Assembly (NCBI RefSeq): GCF_027925525.1
Contig: NZ_BSDJ01000001.1
Coordinates: forward strand, 62,001 to 126,000
Origin: Paenibacillus tyrphae
Lineage (GTDB): Bacteria > Bacillota > Bacilli > Paenibacillales > NBRC-103111
Direction: 5' to 3'
DNA length: 64,000 nucleotides
Part shown: positions 8,645 through 17,193 of the stretch, one piece after another
Layout of the letters: each line of letters opens with the position of its first letter
Position numbering within the stretch: the stretch's first letter is position 1
Notes under the pieces: model-generated
Seen by the model: the letters and a program-made list of their open reading frames with translations, nothing else
The model's database searches: none
What the model was told of the DNA's origin: nothing
Translations under genes and position numbers: made by a program

Positions 8645-9109
8645 TTACTCCGGAATGAGCAGGGTTGAGGAATAACGAATACCATCTTCCTTCGTACTAC
8701 CGTAAGTAATCCAATGGAACGATTTCGCCCGATAATAATACCCGCTCGAAACGGACAAATTGTCGATGGTCGTATTCATCCGCGATGCCTTGCTCATCTC
8801 CGCTCTCTCCCCTGTGTATACGTCAATCCATTCACTTCCCGTCCAACGTTGTAAAACCAACTGTATCCCTACCGTATCCACTCTACGGGTGGCAATGCTT
8901 TCCCCCCATAGACTTGCCTTCCCATTCCCGTTGTAACTAATGTAGGCAGAACCGTTTTCGAGGTAATTATAATTGGGATCAAACGGGGTAAAGGAAGTGA
9001 CAACTTCCGGCGGTGGCGGTGTTCGAGCTGCCATAGCTTGCCCGGGAATTGCCAGAGCAATCGCAAGCACGGCCATGATTATAGTTTTTGCAGCGAATGG
9101 TCTCAACAC
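8645..9109 (-). CDS. Small secreted protein of unknown function
   Basis: A protein of about 154 residues with a clear signal peptide (hydrophobic core MAVLAIALAIPGQAMAA, cleavage likely after AMA) and a Pro-rich, Tyr-rich mature part. The extended pattern of alternating hydrophobic residues suggests a small beta-sandwich, and it contains no cysteine. The start is uncertain: the ATG at 9124 lies in what looks like the ribosome site AAGGGGG, so GTG 9109 is preferred; TTG 9106 is possible. The family resembles small secreted DUF6147-like proteins, but I cannot confirm it. Its stop is next to the large palindrome. Function unknown. Confidence 0.65.
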   Translation of the reverse strand: MLRPFAAKTIIMAVLAIALAIPGQAMAARTPPPPEVVTSFTPFDPNYNYLENGSAYISYNGNGKASLWGESIATRRVDTVGIQLVLQRWTGSEWIDVYTGERAEMSKASRMNTTIDNLSVSSGYYYRAKSFHWITYGSTKEDGIRYSSTLLIPE

Positions 9110-9217
9110 GGATTCCCCCTTCATATTCGATTCATTATCCTTAACGCCTTATCTGTTAAAAATCTAACGTTTTATTTTCATCACCTATCCTAGGCAGCCC
9201 GAACGCATGACAACGTC

Positions 9218-9255
9218 AAAAAGCTCGCTCCCGGCCGAACCGGAGGCGAGCTTTT
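9218..9255 (-). terminator. Terminator of the sigma/anti-sigma operon
   Basis: AAAAGCTCGC (9219-9228) pairs with GCGAGCTTTT (9246-9255). On the minus strand the stem ends in a T run. It lies 30 bases after the anti-sigma stop codon. Confidence 0.8.
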
Positions 9256-9284
9256 GCATCGCTTTGTCTTGGTAATTTACCAAG

Positions 9285-11018
9285 TTAAGGTTTTGCTGTG
9301 ATCGGCACTTCCCACTTCACATCGCGGTGCTGCTTTTGCACGGCCTTATACGTCACCGTCAATTCCTTCGGCTCCTTTTCCAGCTGCGGGATCACCAGCA
9401 CGCCCTGCTGGCTGACCGTGCCGTCTGCGTTGCGGGTTGACGTTCTTTCCAGCCGTGCCTCGTACTCCTTGCCGGTCTCGTCCTTCACCTGCCATAGACT
9501 CAGCCCGACGACGTCCTTGGCCAGCTCCGCTTGAACCTCGATTACGCCCCCTGTACCGCTAACGTTCTGATTCCCGACTTTTGCTTCCGCAGGGTCCGTC
9601 TTCATGACAAAGTTGCTGAAGGTGAGCCGGGTTCCTTGGTCCTCCGCCTGAACCGGCTTTTGCTGTAATTGGGCTGGCTTCAGCTTCGCGCTAAAATTGG
9701 CCAGTTCATTCGTGTAAACGGAGTGCAGCCTGAACGTGAGCTTCCGGTCGCCGCTCATCGGCACAAACGTATGCCACAATTGCATGACCTCGTCCGTCCC
9801 CATGCCCGTAATCCCGTTTACAATCGTGTTTTTCTCGATGCTCAAGTCTTTGTCAAGCTTCAAGCCGTCGTCTTGCGCCGCAACGACTTTCCCTTGTTCG
9901 TCGACAAGCTCGTAAGCAATTTTGTATTCCTGAATGGCACGGCTGAGCTGGAATGCCAGGAATCCGCCCGGGCCCGGATTCATTTCCTCGGACAGACCGT
10001 TCTGCTTCATAATCTGCTTCTGCCGCTCGCGGACTTCGGGAGTGAGCTGGGTCTCCAGGGACAGCAGCATAGCGCTAGGCGCAAAATCGACCTTCTTGAA
10101 GTCGATCTTCAACCCTTGCGGTGACGTATACTGCTGGTTGACCGCTACCGTTTTCGTCGCCCGCTTCGCTTCGGCCATATCGATCGGAACCGTCAGCTTC
10201 CAGCTTCCTTCTTTGCCGTCTAGCTTCGCCCAATGCACCTCGGCGGTCAGTTCGTCCGGCAGCTCTCTTCCGGTGGCGGTCAGCTCGGTCAATTCCTGGC
10301 GAATCATCATATACTCGCCTTCTTTCCGCATCGTCCATCCCCCTTCCTCGGGCTTGAAGAGAGGCTTTCCGTTTTTGTCCTTAAGGACGAATTCTTGCAA
10401 TCTGTTTTTCCGTTCTCCCGGCTTTAACAAATCGAAATCGATTTTGTTGCCGTTCTGGTCTATCGCTTCGCACATGACCGCAATACGCAGCGTATCCGCC
10501 AATACCTCTTTGATCCTAAGCGTGACGCCCTGATCCGTGACGTTGAGATCCAATTGCTTCGAGAAGCCTTGCTTGACAGCCTCCTTGATCCCTTGATCCA
10601 CGTCTTTGCTGCTGCTGAAAATGCTTTTCACATAATCCGCGAACGTCGGCGATACGAAGGTGCCTAGCGATATAGCCACGGCCAATCCGGCCACAACAAT
10701 GGTTACTTTTTTCAAAATATCCACACTCCTCTTTTTCCAATCGATACGTTTGGGTGCGGAGTCCGGCGCTTCGGCCGCTTGTGGCAGCTCGCCCGGCACG
10801 TAAGGGTCCAAGCGGTCCAATATGGCCTGGGTAAATCCATCGTCAGGCTGCACTTCTTCGAGCGCCGGATCAAAGTCGTCCAGCGAAACCAACAGCCGTT
10901 CCATTTCGTTCCGGCAATCGGCGCAGCTCTCCAAATGGCGTTCCCACTGCCTAGCTTCAAACGGAGAAAGGTCTTGGTTCAGTTCCGCGGCCAGCCGATC
11001 AGCTCTGACGCACTTCAT
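9285..11018 (-). CDS. Anti-sigma factor with zinc finger and DUF4179-type domain
   Basis: A 577-residue membrane protein. Residues 1-45 hold the zinc-binding anti-sigma signature H28-x3-C32-x2-C35 (RHLESCADCR). A membrane segment at about 110-130 (ILKKVTIVVAGLAVAISLGT) is followed by a large extracellular region of DUF4179/DUF5643 type, rich in beta structure. It overlaps the upstream sigma gene by 20 bases, giving translational coupling. It probably holds that sigma factor at the membrane until an envelope signal arrives. The large outer domain is unusual in size compared with RsiW (about 210 residues) but common in Paenibacillus DUF4179 proteins. Confidence 0.85.
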   Translation of the reverse strand: MKCVRADRLAAELNQDLSPFEARQWERHLESCADCRNEMERLLVSLDDFDPALEEVQPDDGFTQAILDRLDPYVPGELPQAAEAPDSAPKRIDWKKRSVDILKKVTIVVAGLAVAISLGTFVSPTFADYVKSIFSSSKDVDQGIKEAVKQGFSKQLDLNVTDQGVTLRIKEVLADTLRIAVMCEAIDQNGNKIDFDLLKPGERKNRLQEFVLKDKNGKPLFKPEEGGWTMRKEGEYMMIRQELTELTATGRELPDELTAEVHWAKLDGKEGSWKLTVPIDMAEAKRATKTVAVNQQYTSPQGLKIDFKKVDFAPSAMLLSLETQLTPEVRERQKQIMKQNGLSEEMNPGPGGFLAFQLSRAIQEYKIAYELVDEQGKVVAAQDDGLKLDKDLSIEKNTIVNGITGMGTDEVMQLWHTFVPMSGDRKLTFRLHSVYTNELANFSAKLKPAQLQQKPVQAEDQGTRLTFSNFVMKTDPAEAKVGNQNVSGTGGVIEVQAELAKDVVGLSLWQVKDETGKEYEARLERTSTRNADGTVSQQGVLVIPQLEKEPKELTVTYKAVQKQHRDVKWEVPITAKP

Positions 11019-11568
11019 AGATGAACTCCCCCTCTACTCCGGAATTGGACATGCTCTCCCGCAGCTTCTGCCTGGCGCGGTACAGACGCATCTGCACCGT
11101 GCTTATGGGAACCGAAAGCCGTTCCGCGATTTCCTGATAGCTTAAATGTTGCATATATCTCATCACAAACACCGCGCGCTGGCTCTGATCGAGCTCCATA
11201 ATCCGCTGCTCCAACGCCTGTCTCCGTTCTTTTTCCAGATAGGCGGTTTCCGGAGTTTCTCCCTGCATGAACTCGGCGTCGAAGCCGGTGATGTCGGGTC
11301 TGCGCTTGCGCTTGCGCAGCTCGTCAATACAGCGGTTGGCCGCGATCCGGTACAGCCACGCGGAAAAGCTGTGCCCCGGCGTATACTCGTTCAAATGATT
11401 ATACGCTTTAATGAACACCTCTTGGGCAATGTCCTGCGTATCCGGCGAATGACCCAGCATGCGCCGAAGCAGGGCAAATACCCTTCCCTTGTATTTATCG
11501 ATAATTTGAGCGAACGCCTGTTTGTCTCCATTCAGAATCCGCTCAACGATTTCGATGTCATTGTCCAT
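10999..11568 (-). CDS. ECF RNA polymerase sigma factor (SigW/SigX-like)
   Basis: A 189-residue sigma factor with region 2 (DTQDIAQEVFIKAYNHL, then FSAWLYRIAANRCIDELRKR) and region 4 (QRAVFVMRYMQHLSYQEIAE, then VPISTVQMRLYRARQKLRE). I chose ATG 11568 (MDNDIEIVER) because a GGGAGGG ribosome site precedes it; the longer reading to 11607 lacks one. It is the first gene of a two-gene operon with its zinc-finger anti-sigma factor. ECF genes of this type normally transcribe themselves; a CGTC-containing stretch lies upstream, but I could not settle a -35 element. Confidence 0.9.
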   Translation of the reverse strand: MDNDIEIVERILNGDKQAFAQIIDKYKGRVFALLRRMLGHSPDTQDIAQEVFIKAYNHLNEYTPGHSFSAWLYRIAANRCIDELRKRKRRPDITGFDAEFMQGETPETAYLEKERRQALEQRIMELDQSQRAVFVMRYMQHLSYQEIAERLSVPISTVQMRLYRARQKLRESMSNSGVEGEFIYEVRQS

Positions 11569-11764
11569 CCTGGCCCTCCCTGTCCCAAAAGGTTCGCTGC
11601 GCAGCATCTGCCTTTTGCGGCAGTTACATTATGTATGACGCTGCCGAACTGGAAATCTTTCTCCAACTGGAAAAATATTTTTTTCGCCGGCATCCGGTTC
11701 CTGTCACAAACCGCTCTCCTTGTTCGCCATAACTAGTAACAACGAATTAAAGGAGGAAATTGCC

Positions 11765-13078
11765 ATGGATCGAAAAGAGTTCGACGCTGCCGTGATCGGC
11801 GGGGGGCTAGCGGGATGGATTTCCGCTATCGAGCTGGCGCGGGCGGGCAAATCGGTTGTCCTTCTGGAAAAATCGGACCGGATGGGCGGAAGGGCGAGAA
11901 CGGTCGACAGGAACGACACACTGTTAAATCTTGGAAGCCACGCGCTGTATCGCAGCGGGGAGCTGTATGCCTTGCTACGGGAATGGGACGTACCGCTTGA
12001 GGGAGGCCCTCCCTCTTCCAAGATATCCGCCATTTGGAGCAATCGGGTCTTTCCCATGCCCGCGAGCCCGGTCAAGCTGCTCGCCTCCCGCCTGCTCTCA
12101 TGGTCCGGCAAAGGCGAACTGGTACGGCTTCTGCTGAAGCTGGGCCGGACCGAACCGGACACGCCGGAGGCTGTCAGCCTCCGGGATTGGGCCGAGAAGG
12201 AAGTCCGCGATCCGATGGTGCGGCATATTTTTTACGCCCTATGCCGGACGGCCACCTACACCCTAGACCCCGACCGGCAATGGGCCGGACCGGTGCTCCG
12301 GCAGGTGCGGCGCTCGCTGAAAGACGGCGTGCTGTACTTGAACGGGGGCTGGCAGACGATCGTTGACCGCTTGGAAAAGATGGGTGCGGCCGCCGGCGTT
12401 CGCGCGATGTGCGGCAAAGCGGTACGCGCCATCGAACAAACGGACGGAGCCGTAAACCGGGTTGTCTGTGCGGACGGCGAAGCGTTCGAGCTTGCGCATG
12501 TGATCAGCACGCTGCCGCCGGCGGACACCTGCCGGTTGGTGACGAACGCGGAGCAAACCTCGCCGTACCGATGGAAGATGGAAGCCCGGCCTTCGATGGC
12601 CGCTTGTCTGGACCTCGGGCTGAAGCGGCTTCCCGTCCCCGGCAGAGATATCGCTATCGGGCTGGATCAGCCTGTGTTCTTCAGCAATCATTCGGCAGGC
12701 GCTACGCTAAGCAGGCATGATACAATAGTCGTACATTTGGTCAAATATAACGGCCCCGGCGAGAGCGATCCTCGGGCGGACGAACGCCTGCTGGAGCAAA
12801 CGATGAGCCTTCTCCATCCGGGCTGGGAGCAGGAGGTCGCGGTGCGGCAGTATTTGCCCAATATGCCGGTCGTCCACGACTATATGCACCTGGGGCGCAC
12901 GAACCGTTTCCCGGGTCCGGACGTACCGGACATTCAAGGGCTTTACGTAGCCGGGGACTGGGCAAGTCACGGGGAGATGCTGGCGGATGCCGCGGCGGCG
13001 AGCGCCAGAAGGGCCGCACAGCGGGTGCTTGCTGAACTGAACCGGCCGCGCGAAGAACAACCGCTGCACGACATTTGA
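11765..13078 (+). CDS. FAD-dependent amine/phytoene-oxidase-like oxidoreductase
   Basis: A 437-residue flavoprotein with an N-terminal Rossmann motif GGGLAGWISAIELARAG and the second FAD motif GRARTVDRND at about 45-55. The C-terminal FAD signature (GLYVAGDWASHGEMLADAAA) is at about 395-420. This is the amine oxidase/phytoene desaturase/protoporphyrinogen oxidase superfamily layout. ATG 11765 follows AAAGGAGGAA at 11750-11759. The stop is 15 bases before a SigJ-like sigma gene, so the two are probably co-transcribed; this oxidoreductase/sigma pairing recurs in bacteria. The substrate is unknown. Confidence 0.82.
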   Translation: MDRKEFDAAVIGGGLAGWISAIELARAGKSVVLLEKSDRMGGRARTVDRNDTLLNLGSHALYRSGELYALLREWDVPLEGGPPSSKISAIWSNRVFPMPASPVKLLASRLLSWSGKGELVRLLLKLGRTEPDTPEAVSLRDWAEKEVRDPMVRHIFYALCRTATYTLDPDRQWAGPVLRQVRRSLKDGVLYLNGGWQTIVDRLEKMGAAAGVRAMCGKAVRAIEQTDGAVNRVVCADGEAFELAHVISTLPPADTCRLVTNAEQTSPYRWKMEARPSMAACLDLGLKRLPVPGRDIAIGLDQPVFFSNHSAGATLSRHDTIVVHLVKYNGPGESDPRADERLLEQTMSLLHPGWEQEVAVRQYLPNMPVVHDYMHLGRTNRFPGPDVPDIQGLYVAGDWASHGEMLADAAAASARRAAQRVLAELNRPREEQPLHDI

Positions 13079-13093
13079 AGGGAGCGCTTAGAC

Positions 13094-14014
13094 ATGAAGC
13101 CAGCCGAATCGGCCGGGGAGCTGTACGTTTCCTGCAAGCCCCTGCTATTTTCCCTTGCCTACCGCATGCTGGGAAGCGTGATGGATGCGGAGGACATCGT
13201 GCAGGAGGCATTCCTGTATGTGAACGAAACGAAGCTGGATCACGTGCAAAATATGAAGTCCTACCTGTGCAAGCTGGTCACGCACCGCTGCATCGACCGG
13301 CTTCGCTCGGCCAGCAAGCAGCGCGAGGTTTATGTCGGCCCTTGGCTGCCGGAGCCGCTAATCGCGGACAGGGGACAGGATGGAGAGCCGTCTCATTTCT
13401 ACATGCAAAAGGAATCGCTCTCCACCGCTTATCTGCTCTTGCTGCAGCAGCTCTCGTGGAAGGAGCGAGCGGTGTTTCTGCTGCGCGAGGTGCTGCAGTA
13501 CGAATATGACGAAATCGCCGATATCGTCGGCAAAAGCAGCACGAACTGCCGGCAAATCTTCCACCGCGCGAAGCGGGCGGTCAGCGGCTTGCCCGATCCC
13601 AGAGACGGACAGCCATCCAATGCGGCGCCGCCCCGCCACGGCTCGTATCCTTCGCAGGAACAAGCAGGCGACCTGATCGAACGGTTCGTCCAAGCGCTGA
13701 CCACAGGCAATGTCGGGCAATTGATGGATATTTTGTCCGCGGATGCGGTGCTGTACTCCGACGGAGGCGGCAAAGTTACCGCGGCCGTTCGTCCCGTACA
13801 AAGCGCCGAACGCATTTCGCGTTTCTTCGAAGGGCTCATGGCCAAGCTGCCAGAGGCGTTCTCCTATCGCTTGGCGAACGTTAACGGCCAGCCGGGTATT
13901 GTTTGTTATTCCGGCAAGCAGCCGGTGAATGTCATTTCGTTCCAAATCCGGGAAGACCGGGTCCATGGCATTTATATCGTCGTGAATCCCGATAAATTAA
14001 AGCATGTTCTATAG
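13094..14014 (+). CDS. SigJ-like sigma factor with C-terminal SnoaL-like domain
   Basis: A 306-residue ECF41-type sigma factor. Region 2 (AYRMLGSVMDAEDIVQEAFL) and region 4 (AVFLLREVLQYEYDEIADIV) occupy the first 170 residues. A SnoaL/NTF2-like extension (LIERFVQALTTGNVGQLMDI) follows at about 195-306. In ECF41 sigmas this extension replaces a separate anti-sigma factor, and the partner is usually a neighbouring carboxymuconolactone decarboxylase or oxidoreductase. Here the upstream FAD oxidoreductase fits that role. ATG 13094 follows GGGAGCG. A terminator follows at 14028-14062. Confidence 0.88.
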   Translation: MKPAESAGELYVSCKPLLFSLAYRMLGSVMDAEDIVQEAFLYVNETKLDHVQNMKSYLCKLVTHRCIDRLRSASKQREVYVGPWLPEPLIADRGQDGEPSHFYMQKESLSTAYLLLLQQLSWKERAVFLLREVLQYEYDEIADIVGKSSTNCRQIFHRAKRAVSGLPDPRDGQPSNAAPPRHGSYPSQEQAGDLIERFVQALTTGNVGQLMDILSADAVLYSDGGGKVTAAVRPVQSAERISRFFEGLMAKLPEAFSYRLANVNGQPGIVCYSGKQPVNVISFQIREDRVHGIYIVVNPDKLKHVL

Positions 14015-14027
14015 CCCGTCATGGCGT

Positions 14028-14062
14028 ACCGGCAGGAGGATCGACTCTTCTGCCGGTTTTTT
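14028..14062 (+). terminator. Rho-independent terminator
   Basis: ACCGGCAG (14028-14035) pairs with CTGCCGGT (14050-14057), followed by TTTTT. It closes the FAD oxidoreductase/sigma operon. Confidence 0.85.
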
Positions 14063-14155
14063 GCCGTCTGATGGCATGGATGATTCGTTAACCTGAATAT
14101 GATATAATTAGTTAACAATATTCTGCATGGCTATGCAGGAATGGAGAGATGCCCT

Positions 14156-14584
14156 ATGAACAACATCCGGCTCCGCGGCCATCATTTGCTTTGCCTGCTC
14201 GGGTACCGTGGAATGGGGTACTCCGAATCGTTTTGCGACAATATGACGGCCGTATACGAAACGCTACGGAAGCAGCCAGACACCCGAATCGAGCTTGTCG
14301 AAGGCCCCGATGACATTTGCAGCGCGTTTCCGAAGGACCAGCCCCCACATTGCGACGGCCATAGCGTGTATGACCGGGACGCCCGCGTGCTGGGCAAGCT
14401 TGGGCTGCATACCGGCGCCGCGATGACGTGGGCGGACATCTGTGCCGCCGTCTCCGCGACCATGCGTCCGAACGACATCGGCCTGCTGTGCTCGACCTGT
14501 CCTTGGGAGCGTTACGGCGTCTGTAAGGACGGGGTCCGCCGGATCCGCAGCGGAAAGCCGCTACCCCCGGTCGCCAGCCGATAA
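14156..14584 (+). CDS. DUF1284 family protein
   Basis: A 142-residue protein beginning MNNIRLRGHHLLCLLGYRGM, the hallmark of the DUF1284 family, with conserved Cys residues in LLCLLG, DDICSAF, DICAAV and CSTCPWERYGVCKDG. The cluster of cysteines near the C terminus suggests a metal or iron-sulfur site. ATG 14156 follows a purine-rich GGAATGGAGAG stretch; the in-frame start 15 bases upstream is less well placed. A TATAAT at 14103-14108 is the likely -10 box. Biochemical function is not established for the family. Confidence 0.82.
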   Translation: MNNIRLRGHHLLCLLGYRGMGYSESFCDNMTAVYETLRKQPDTRIELVEGPDDICSAFPKDQPPHCDGHSVYDRDARVLGKLGLHTGAAMTWADICAAVSATMRPNDIGLLCSTCPWERYGVCKDGVRRIRSGKPLPPVASR

Positions 14585-14632
14585 CCGATACGACCGCAGC
14601 AGCCGAAAAAATCGATATAGGGAAACTGGCCC

Positions 14633-14662
14633 TTTAACAACCAGTCCATCTCGAGGTATGAT
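14633..14662 (+). promoter_or_regulatory. Candidate sigma-A promoter of the phosphatase operon
   Basis: TTTAAC (14633-14638) and TATGAT (14657-14662) are separated by 18 bases and lie 41 bases before the histidine phosphatase start. Confidence 0.45.
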
Positions 14663-14703
14663 AGAGAGACGTACTTCTACAAGCAAGGATGGTTGGAACG
14701 GAA

Positions 14704-15240
14704 ATGAAAGTCGGTTTGGTTCGGCATTATAAAGTAAAAAAGGATTATCCGTCGCAATTTTTGATCTCGGCCGGAGAACTCGATCAATGGTTCGCCGAGT
14801 ATGATGAATCCGACATCGAGCTCGGTCGGACCGACCTGGCCGGCATCGAATGGAACCGCTGTTATGCCAGCGATATGTCCAGAGCGGTCCGCACGGCCGA
14901 GCACATTTATGAAGGCGAGATTACCCAATGGCAAATGCTGCGCGAGGTTCCGCCTCCGTCGTTCCGGACGAAGGTACGACTGCCGCTTATAATGTGGGCG
15001 GTGCTGATCAAAACCTCGTGGTTTACGGCTCCCCGGTCGATGCCCGAAAGCATGGCCGAAATCCGAAAACGGGCCGACGCCGTCCTGGACGAGATTTTCC
15101 GGCAGGGCGACGGGAACGTGCTTATCGTCAGCCATGCCGCCTTGATGATGACGATGAGAAAAGCGCTGCTTGCGCGCGGCTTCCGGGGACCGAAATTCGG
15201 CACGCCGGAGAACGGCAAGTTGTATTTGTTCGAAAATTAA
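14704..15240 (+). CDS. Histidine phosphatase family protein
   Basis: A 178-residue branch of the phosphoglycerate-mutase-like phosphatases. The catalytic motif is at the N terminus as LVRHYKV (RHG is usual; Tyr replaces Gly). The acidic partner is in the SDMSRAVRTAEHIY segment, and the second catalytic His is in VLIVSHAALMMTM. The start at 14704 puts the core strand directly at the N terminus, as in the family. The gene is followed after 17 bases by a DUF3886 gene, probably in one operon. The substrate is unknown. Confidence 0.8.
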   Translation: MKVGLVRHYKVKKDYPSQFLISAGELDQWFAEYDESDIELGRTDLAGIEWNRCYASDMSRAVRTAEHIYEGEITQWQMLREVPPPSFRTKVRLPLIMWAVLIKTSWFTAPRSMPESMAEIRKRADAVLDEIFRQGDGNVLIVSHAALMMTMRKALLARGFRGPKFGTPENGKLYLFEN

Positions 15241-15257
15241 CGCGAAAGGTGAGTGCC

Positions 15258-15518
15258 ATGGCGAAGAAAAACAAGCCGGCGGCTCCTCCAAGCGCCGCTT
15301 CCCAAGACAAACCGGCCACGCTGAAGGATTTGTTGAATCCGGACGTCGTGAGCAAACTGAAAGCGCAGGCCGATCAAATGAAGGCCGAAGCCGAGATTCA
15401 GCGCGAAGAAGCCCGAAAGCAGGCGGAAGCAGCCCGAAAGGCCGAGCAGAAGCGGCTGGACAACAACTTCGAATATTTGCTGAACAACAGCGGCATGGAC
15501 TGGAAGAAGTATAAGTAA
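15258..15518 (+). CDS. YqkE-like DUF3886 family protein
   Basis: An 86-residue, highly charged protein: a Lys/Pro/Ala-rich start, a long Glu/Lys/Ala helix likely to form a coiled coil (EAEIQREEARKQAEAARKAE), and the conserved tail FEYLLNNSGMDWKKYK. This matches the short YqkE-like proteins of Bacillales. ATG 15258 follows GAAAGGTGAG. It probably shares a message with the upstream phosphatase. No function is known. Confidence 0.8.
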   Translation: MAKKNKPAAPPSAASQDKPATLKDLLNPDVVSKLKAQADQMKAEAEIQREEARKQAEAARKAEQKRLDNNFEYLLNNSGMDWKKYK

Positions 15519-15534
15519 GCGCGGAAAGAAAAAT

Positions 15535-15575
15535 AAAACCTCCATATCACGTTCAAACGTGATCTTGGAGGTTTT
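15535..15575. terminator. Bidirectional terminator
   Basis: AAAACCTCC...TATCACGTT pairs with AACGTGAT...GGAGGTTTT around a CAA loop, flanked by A and T runs. It separates the convergent DUF3886 and secreted-protein genes. Confidence 0.85.
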
Positions 15576-15600
15576 GTTTTGTGTCATAGGAGTGTATGGG

Positions 15601-17037
15601 TTACTTGCCGGGCTCCAGTTTGCGAAGCTCGTTATCCCCATCGAAAGCGGACGGATAGTACAGATCGGCGCCTGCAAAATACAGCGAGGTAGCGCGTACG
15701 TTGCCCGGAGCGGTATGTCCGGTGCCGTCGATGCGGATTTTCTCGATCGATGCCGAGCCCATGATTCCGAAGGAACCGCGGATAAAGTAAATCCAACCGT
15801 CGCGGTATTGGAAGCCGTTCAGAGGTTGATCCGACGAGTACAGAGGAATGTTCACCGTACCGTCCGCGCTCATCTTGTAAATGCCCTTCTTCGCCGAGCT
15901 GACGGTCGAATAATAAACCCAGCCGTCGATCACCGCTACGGCATTCACTTCGTCCTGCAGCTTCTTCTTGCCGGTGCCGTCGGTTTTGATCTGGAATAAG
16001 CTGTTCGGCGCATGCTCCTTGTCCGGCATCATGAAATAAATCAGGTCCCCGTCAAGGTAAAAACGGCCCCCGACCTCGCCCGAGATGATAACCGTATCCT
16101 CCGTCCCGTCGGTCTTCATCTTGTGAATGCTGTTGATCGTCAAGCCGTTGCCGGCAATGTAATAAATCCAGCCGTCCCGAACCCAAACGGAGTGAGCCCC
16201 TGCCGAACTGACCTGCGTCCGCTGCGAGCCGTCGGTTTTCATTTTGAAAATACCCAGGTTTTTATCGGCCGCCTTATCGCGGGCCGTATAATAAATCCAG
16301 TCATCCACGACGTTGATGGATAGCGCATTGTCCTCCGACAACGTCTGCTTCCCGCTGCCGTCCAGCTTCATCTTGACAAGACTGTTCGGTCCATAGTATT
16401 TGTTCGCCGGGTTCATATAGATCCAATCGCCCTGCACGGCCAATTGTCCGCCGTTCGCAAGGTTCAGCGCAGCGGTTTGCCGGGCATCAGCGTCCGGTGC
16501 TTTTTCGCAGGCTTGCACGCCGAAGCCGTTCGTCGCGTCCCAGCTCGTCGTCCAGCCGAACACATCATGGGTATAATTCCAGGTCATCGGAAAATAAACG
16601 ATGTTTCGGAAAAGCAGGAGCGGGTATTGCTCCTCCGCATTGGTGATCGACTTGCCGTTCACATTGACCGGAAAGGGAACCAGCGTTGCCTGCATCCCTT
16701 TATCGCTGTTCTCCTGAGAGGTCAGGTCCTGACGGACGACAGGCTCGCAGGATTCCTGCTTCCCGATCGCAAGTCCGTTCACCGGGTCCCAAGCGGTGGT
16801 CATGCCGAGCGCCCGGGTATAGTTCCACGTCATCGGAAAATACGTAATATCGCGGTACAGCAGCAGCGGATACAAGCTGTGTTTGTTATCGACGACCGAT
16901 CCATTCACCGTTACAGGAAAGCCCGGGGCCTTCACGGTCGGAGCGGATGGCGCTCCAGCGGCAGCATAAGAAGACGGCTGGCCTGCCATAAACAGCAGTC
17001 CGGCAGCCAGCAGCGAAAAACCTATTTTTCTAATCAT
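15601..17037 (-). CDS. Secreted DUF5050-like beta-propeller protein
   Basis: A 478-residue exported protein. A signal peptide spans about 1-25 (IGFSLLAAGLLFMAGQPSSYA). Two similar segments follow at about 40-160, each with YPLLLYRDITYFPMTWNYT or LLLFRNIVYFPMTWNYTHD; this resembles stalk or copper-amine-oxidase-N-like repeats. The rest is six or so repeats of the type IYFMMPDKEHAPNSLFQIKT with a D-G-(T/S) turn, the DUF5050/low-density-lipoprotein-receptor-like propeller. ATG 17037 follows AAAGGAGT; the 7-codon longer form lacks a ribosome site. It is probably attached to or released from the cell wall. Function unknown. Confidence 0.78.
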   Translation of the reverse strand: MIRKIGFSLLAAGLLFMAGQPSSYAAAGAPSAPTVKAPGFPVTVNGSVVDNKHSLYPLLLYRDITYFPMTWNYTRALGMTTAWDPVNGLAIGKQESCEPVVRQDLTSQENSDKGMQATLVPFPVNVNGKSITNAEEQYPLLLFRNIVYFPMTWNYTHDVFGWTTSWDATNGFGVQACEKAPDADARQTAALNLANGGQLAVQGDWIYMNPANKYYGPNSLVKMKLDGSGKQTLSEDNALSINVVDDWIYYTARDKAADKNLGIFKMKTDGSQRTQVSSAGAHSVWVRDGWIYYIAGNGLTINSIHKMKTDGTEDTVIISGEVGGRFYLDGDLIYFMMPDKEHAPNSLFQIKTDGTGKKKLQDEVNAVAVIDGWVYYSTVSSAKKGIYKMSADGTVNIPLYSSDQPLNGFQYRDGWIYFIRGSFGIMGSASIEKIRIDGTGHTAPGNVRATSLYFAGADLYYPSAFDGDNELRKLEPGK

Positions 17038-17134
17038 GGTGACTCCTTTTGATGTCAAAGGTTTGTTATGTGCTTAGACGCAGAGATCACCGTATTTGTT
17101 TCGCCGCGAAAAAGTACAACCACAAAACGAAAAA

Positions 17135-17174
17135 GCGGCCTCGCACCAAGCTTTATGCCTTCGTGGGAGACCGC
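17135..17174 (-). terminator. Terminator of acoR
   Basis: GCGGTCTCCCAC pairs with the GTGCGAGGCCGC arm (10 of 12 positions), followed on the minus strand by TTTTTCG. It lies 20 bases after the acoR stop. Confidence 0.75.
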
Positions 17175-17193
17175 CTCTCATTCGCAGGCGCTG

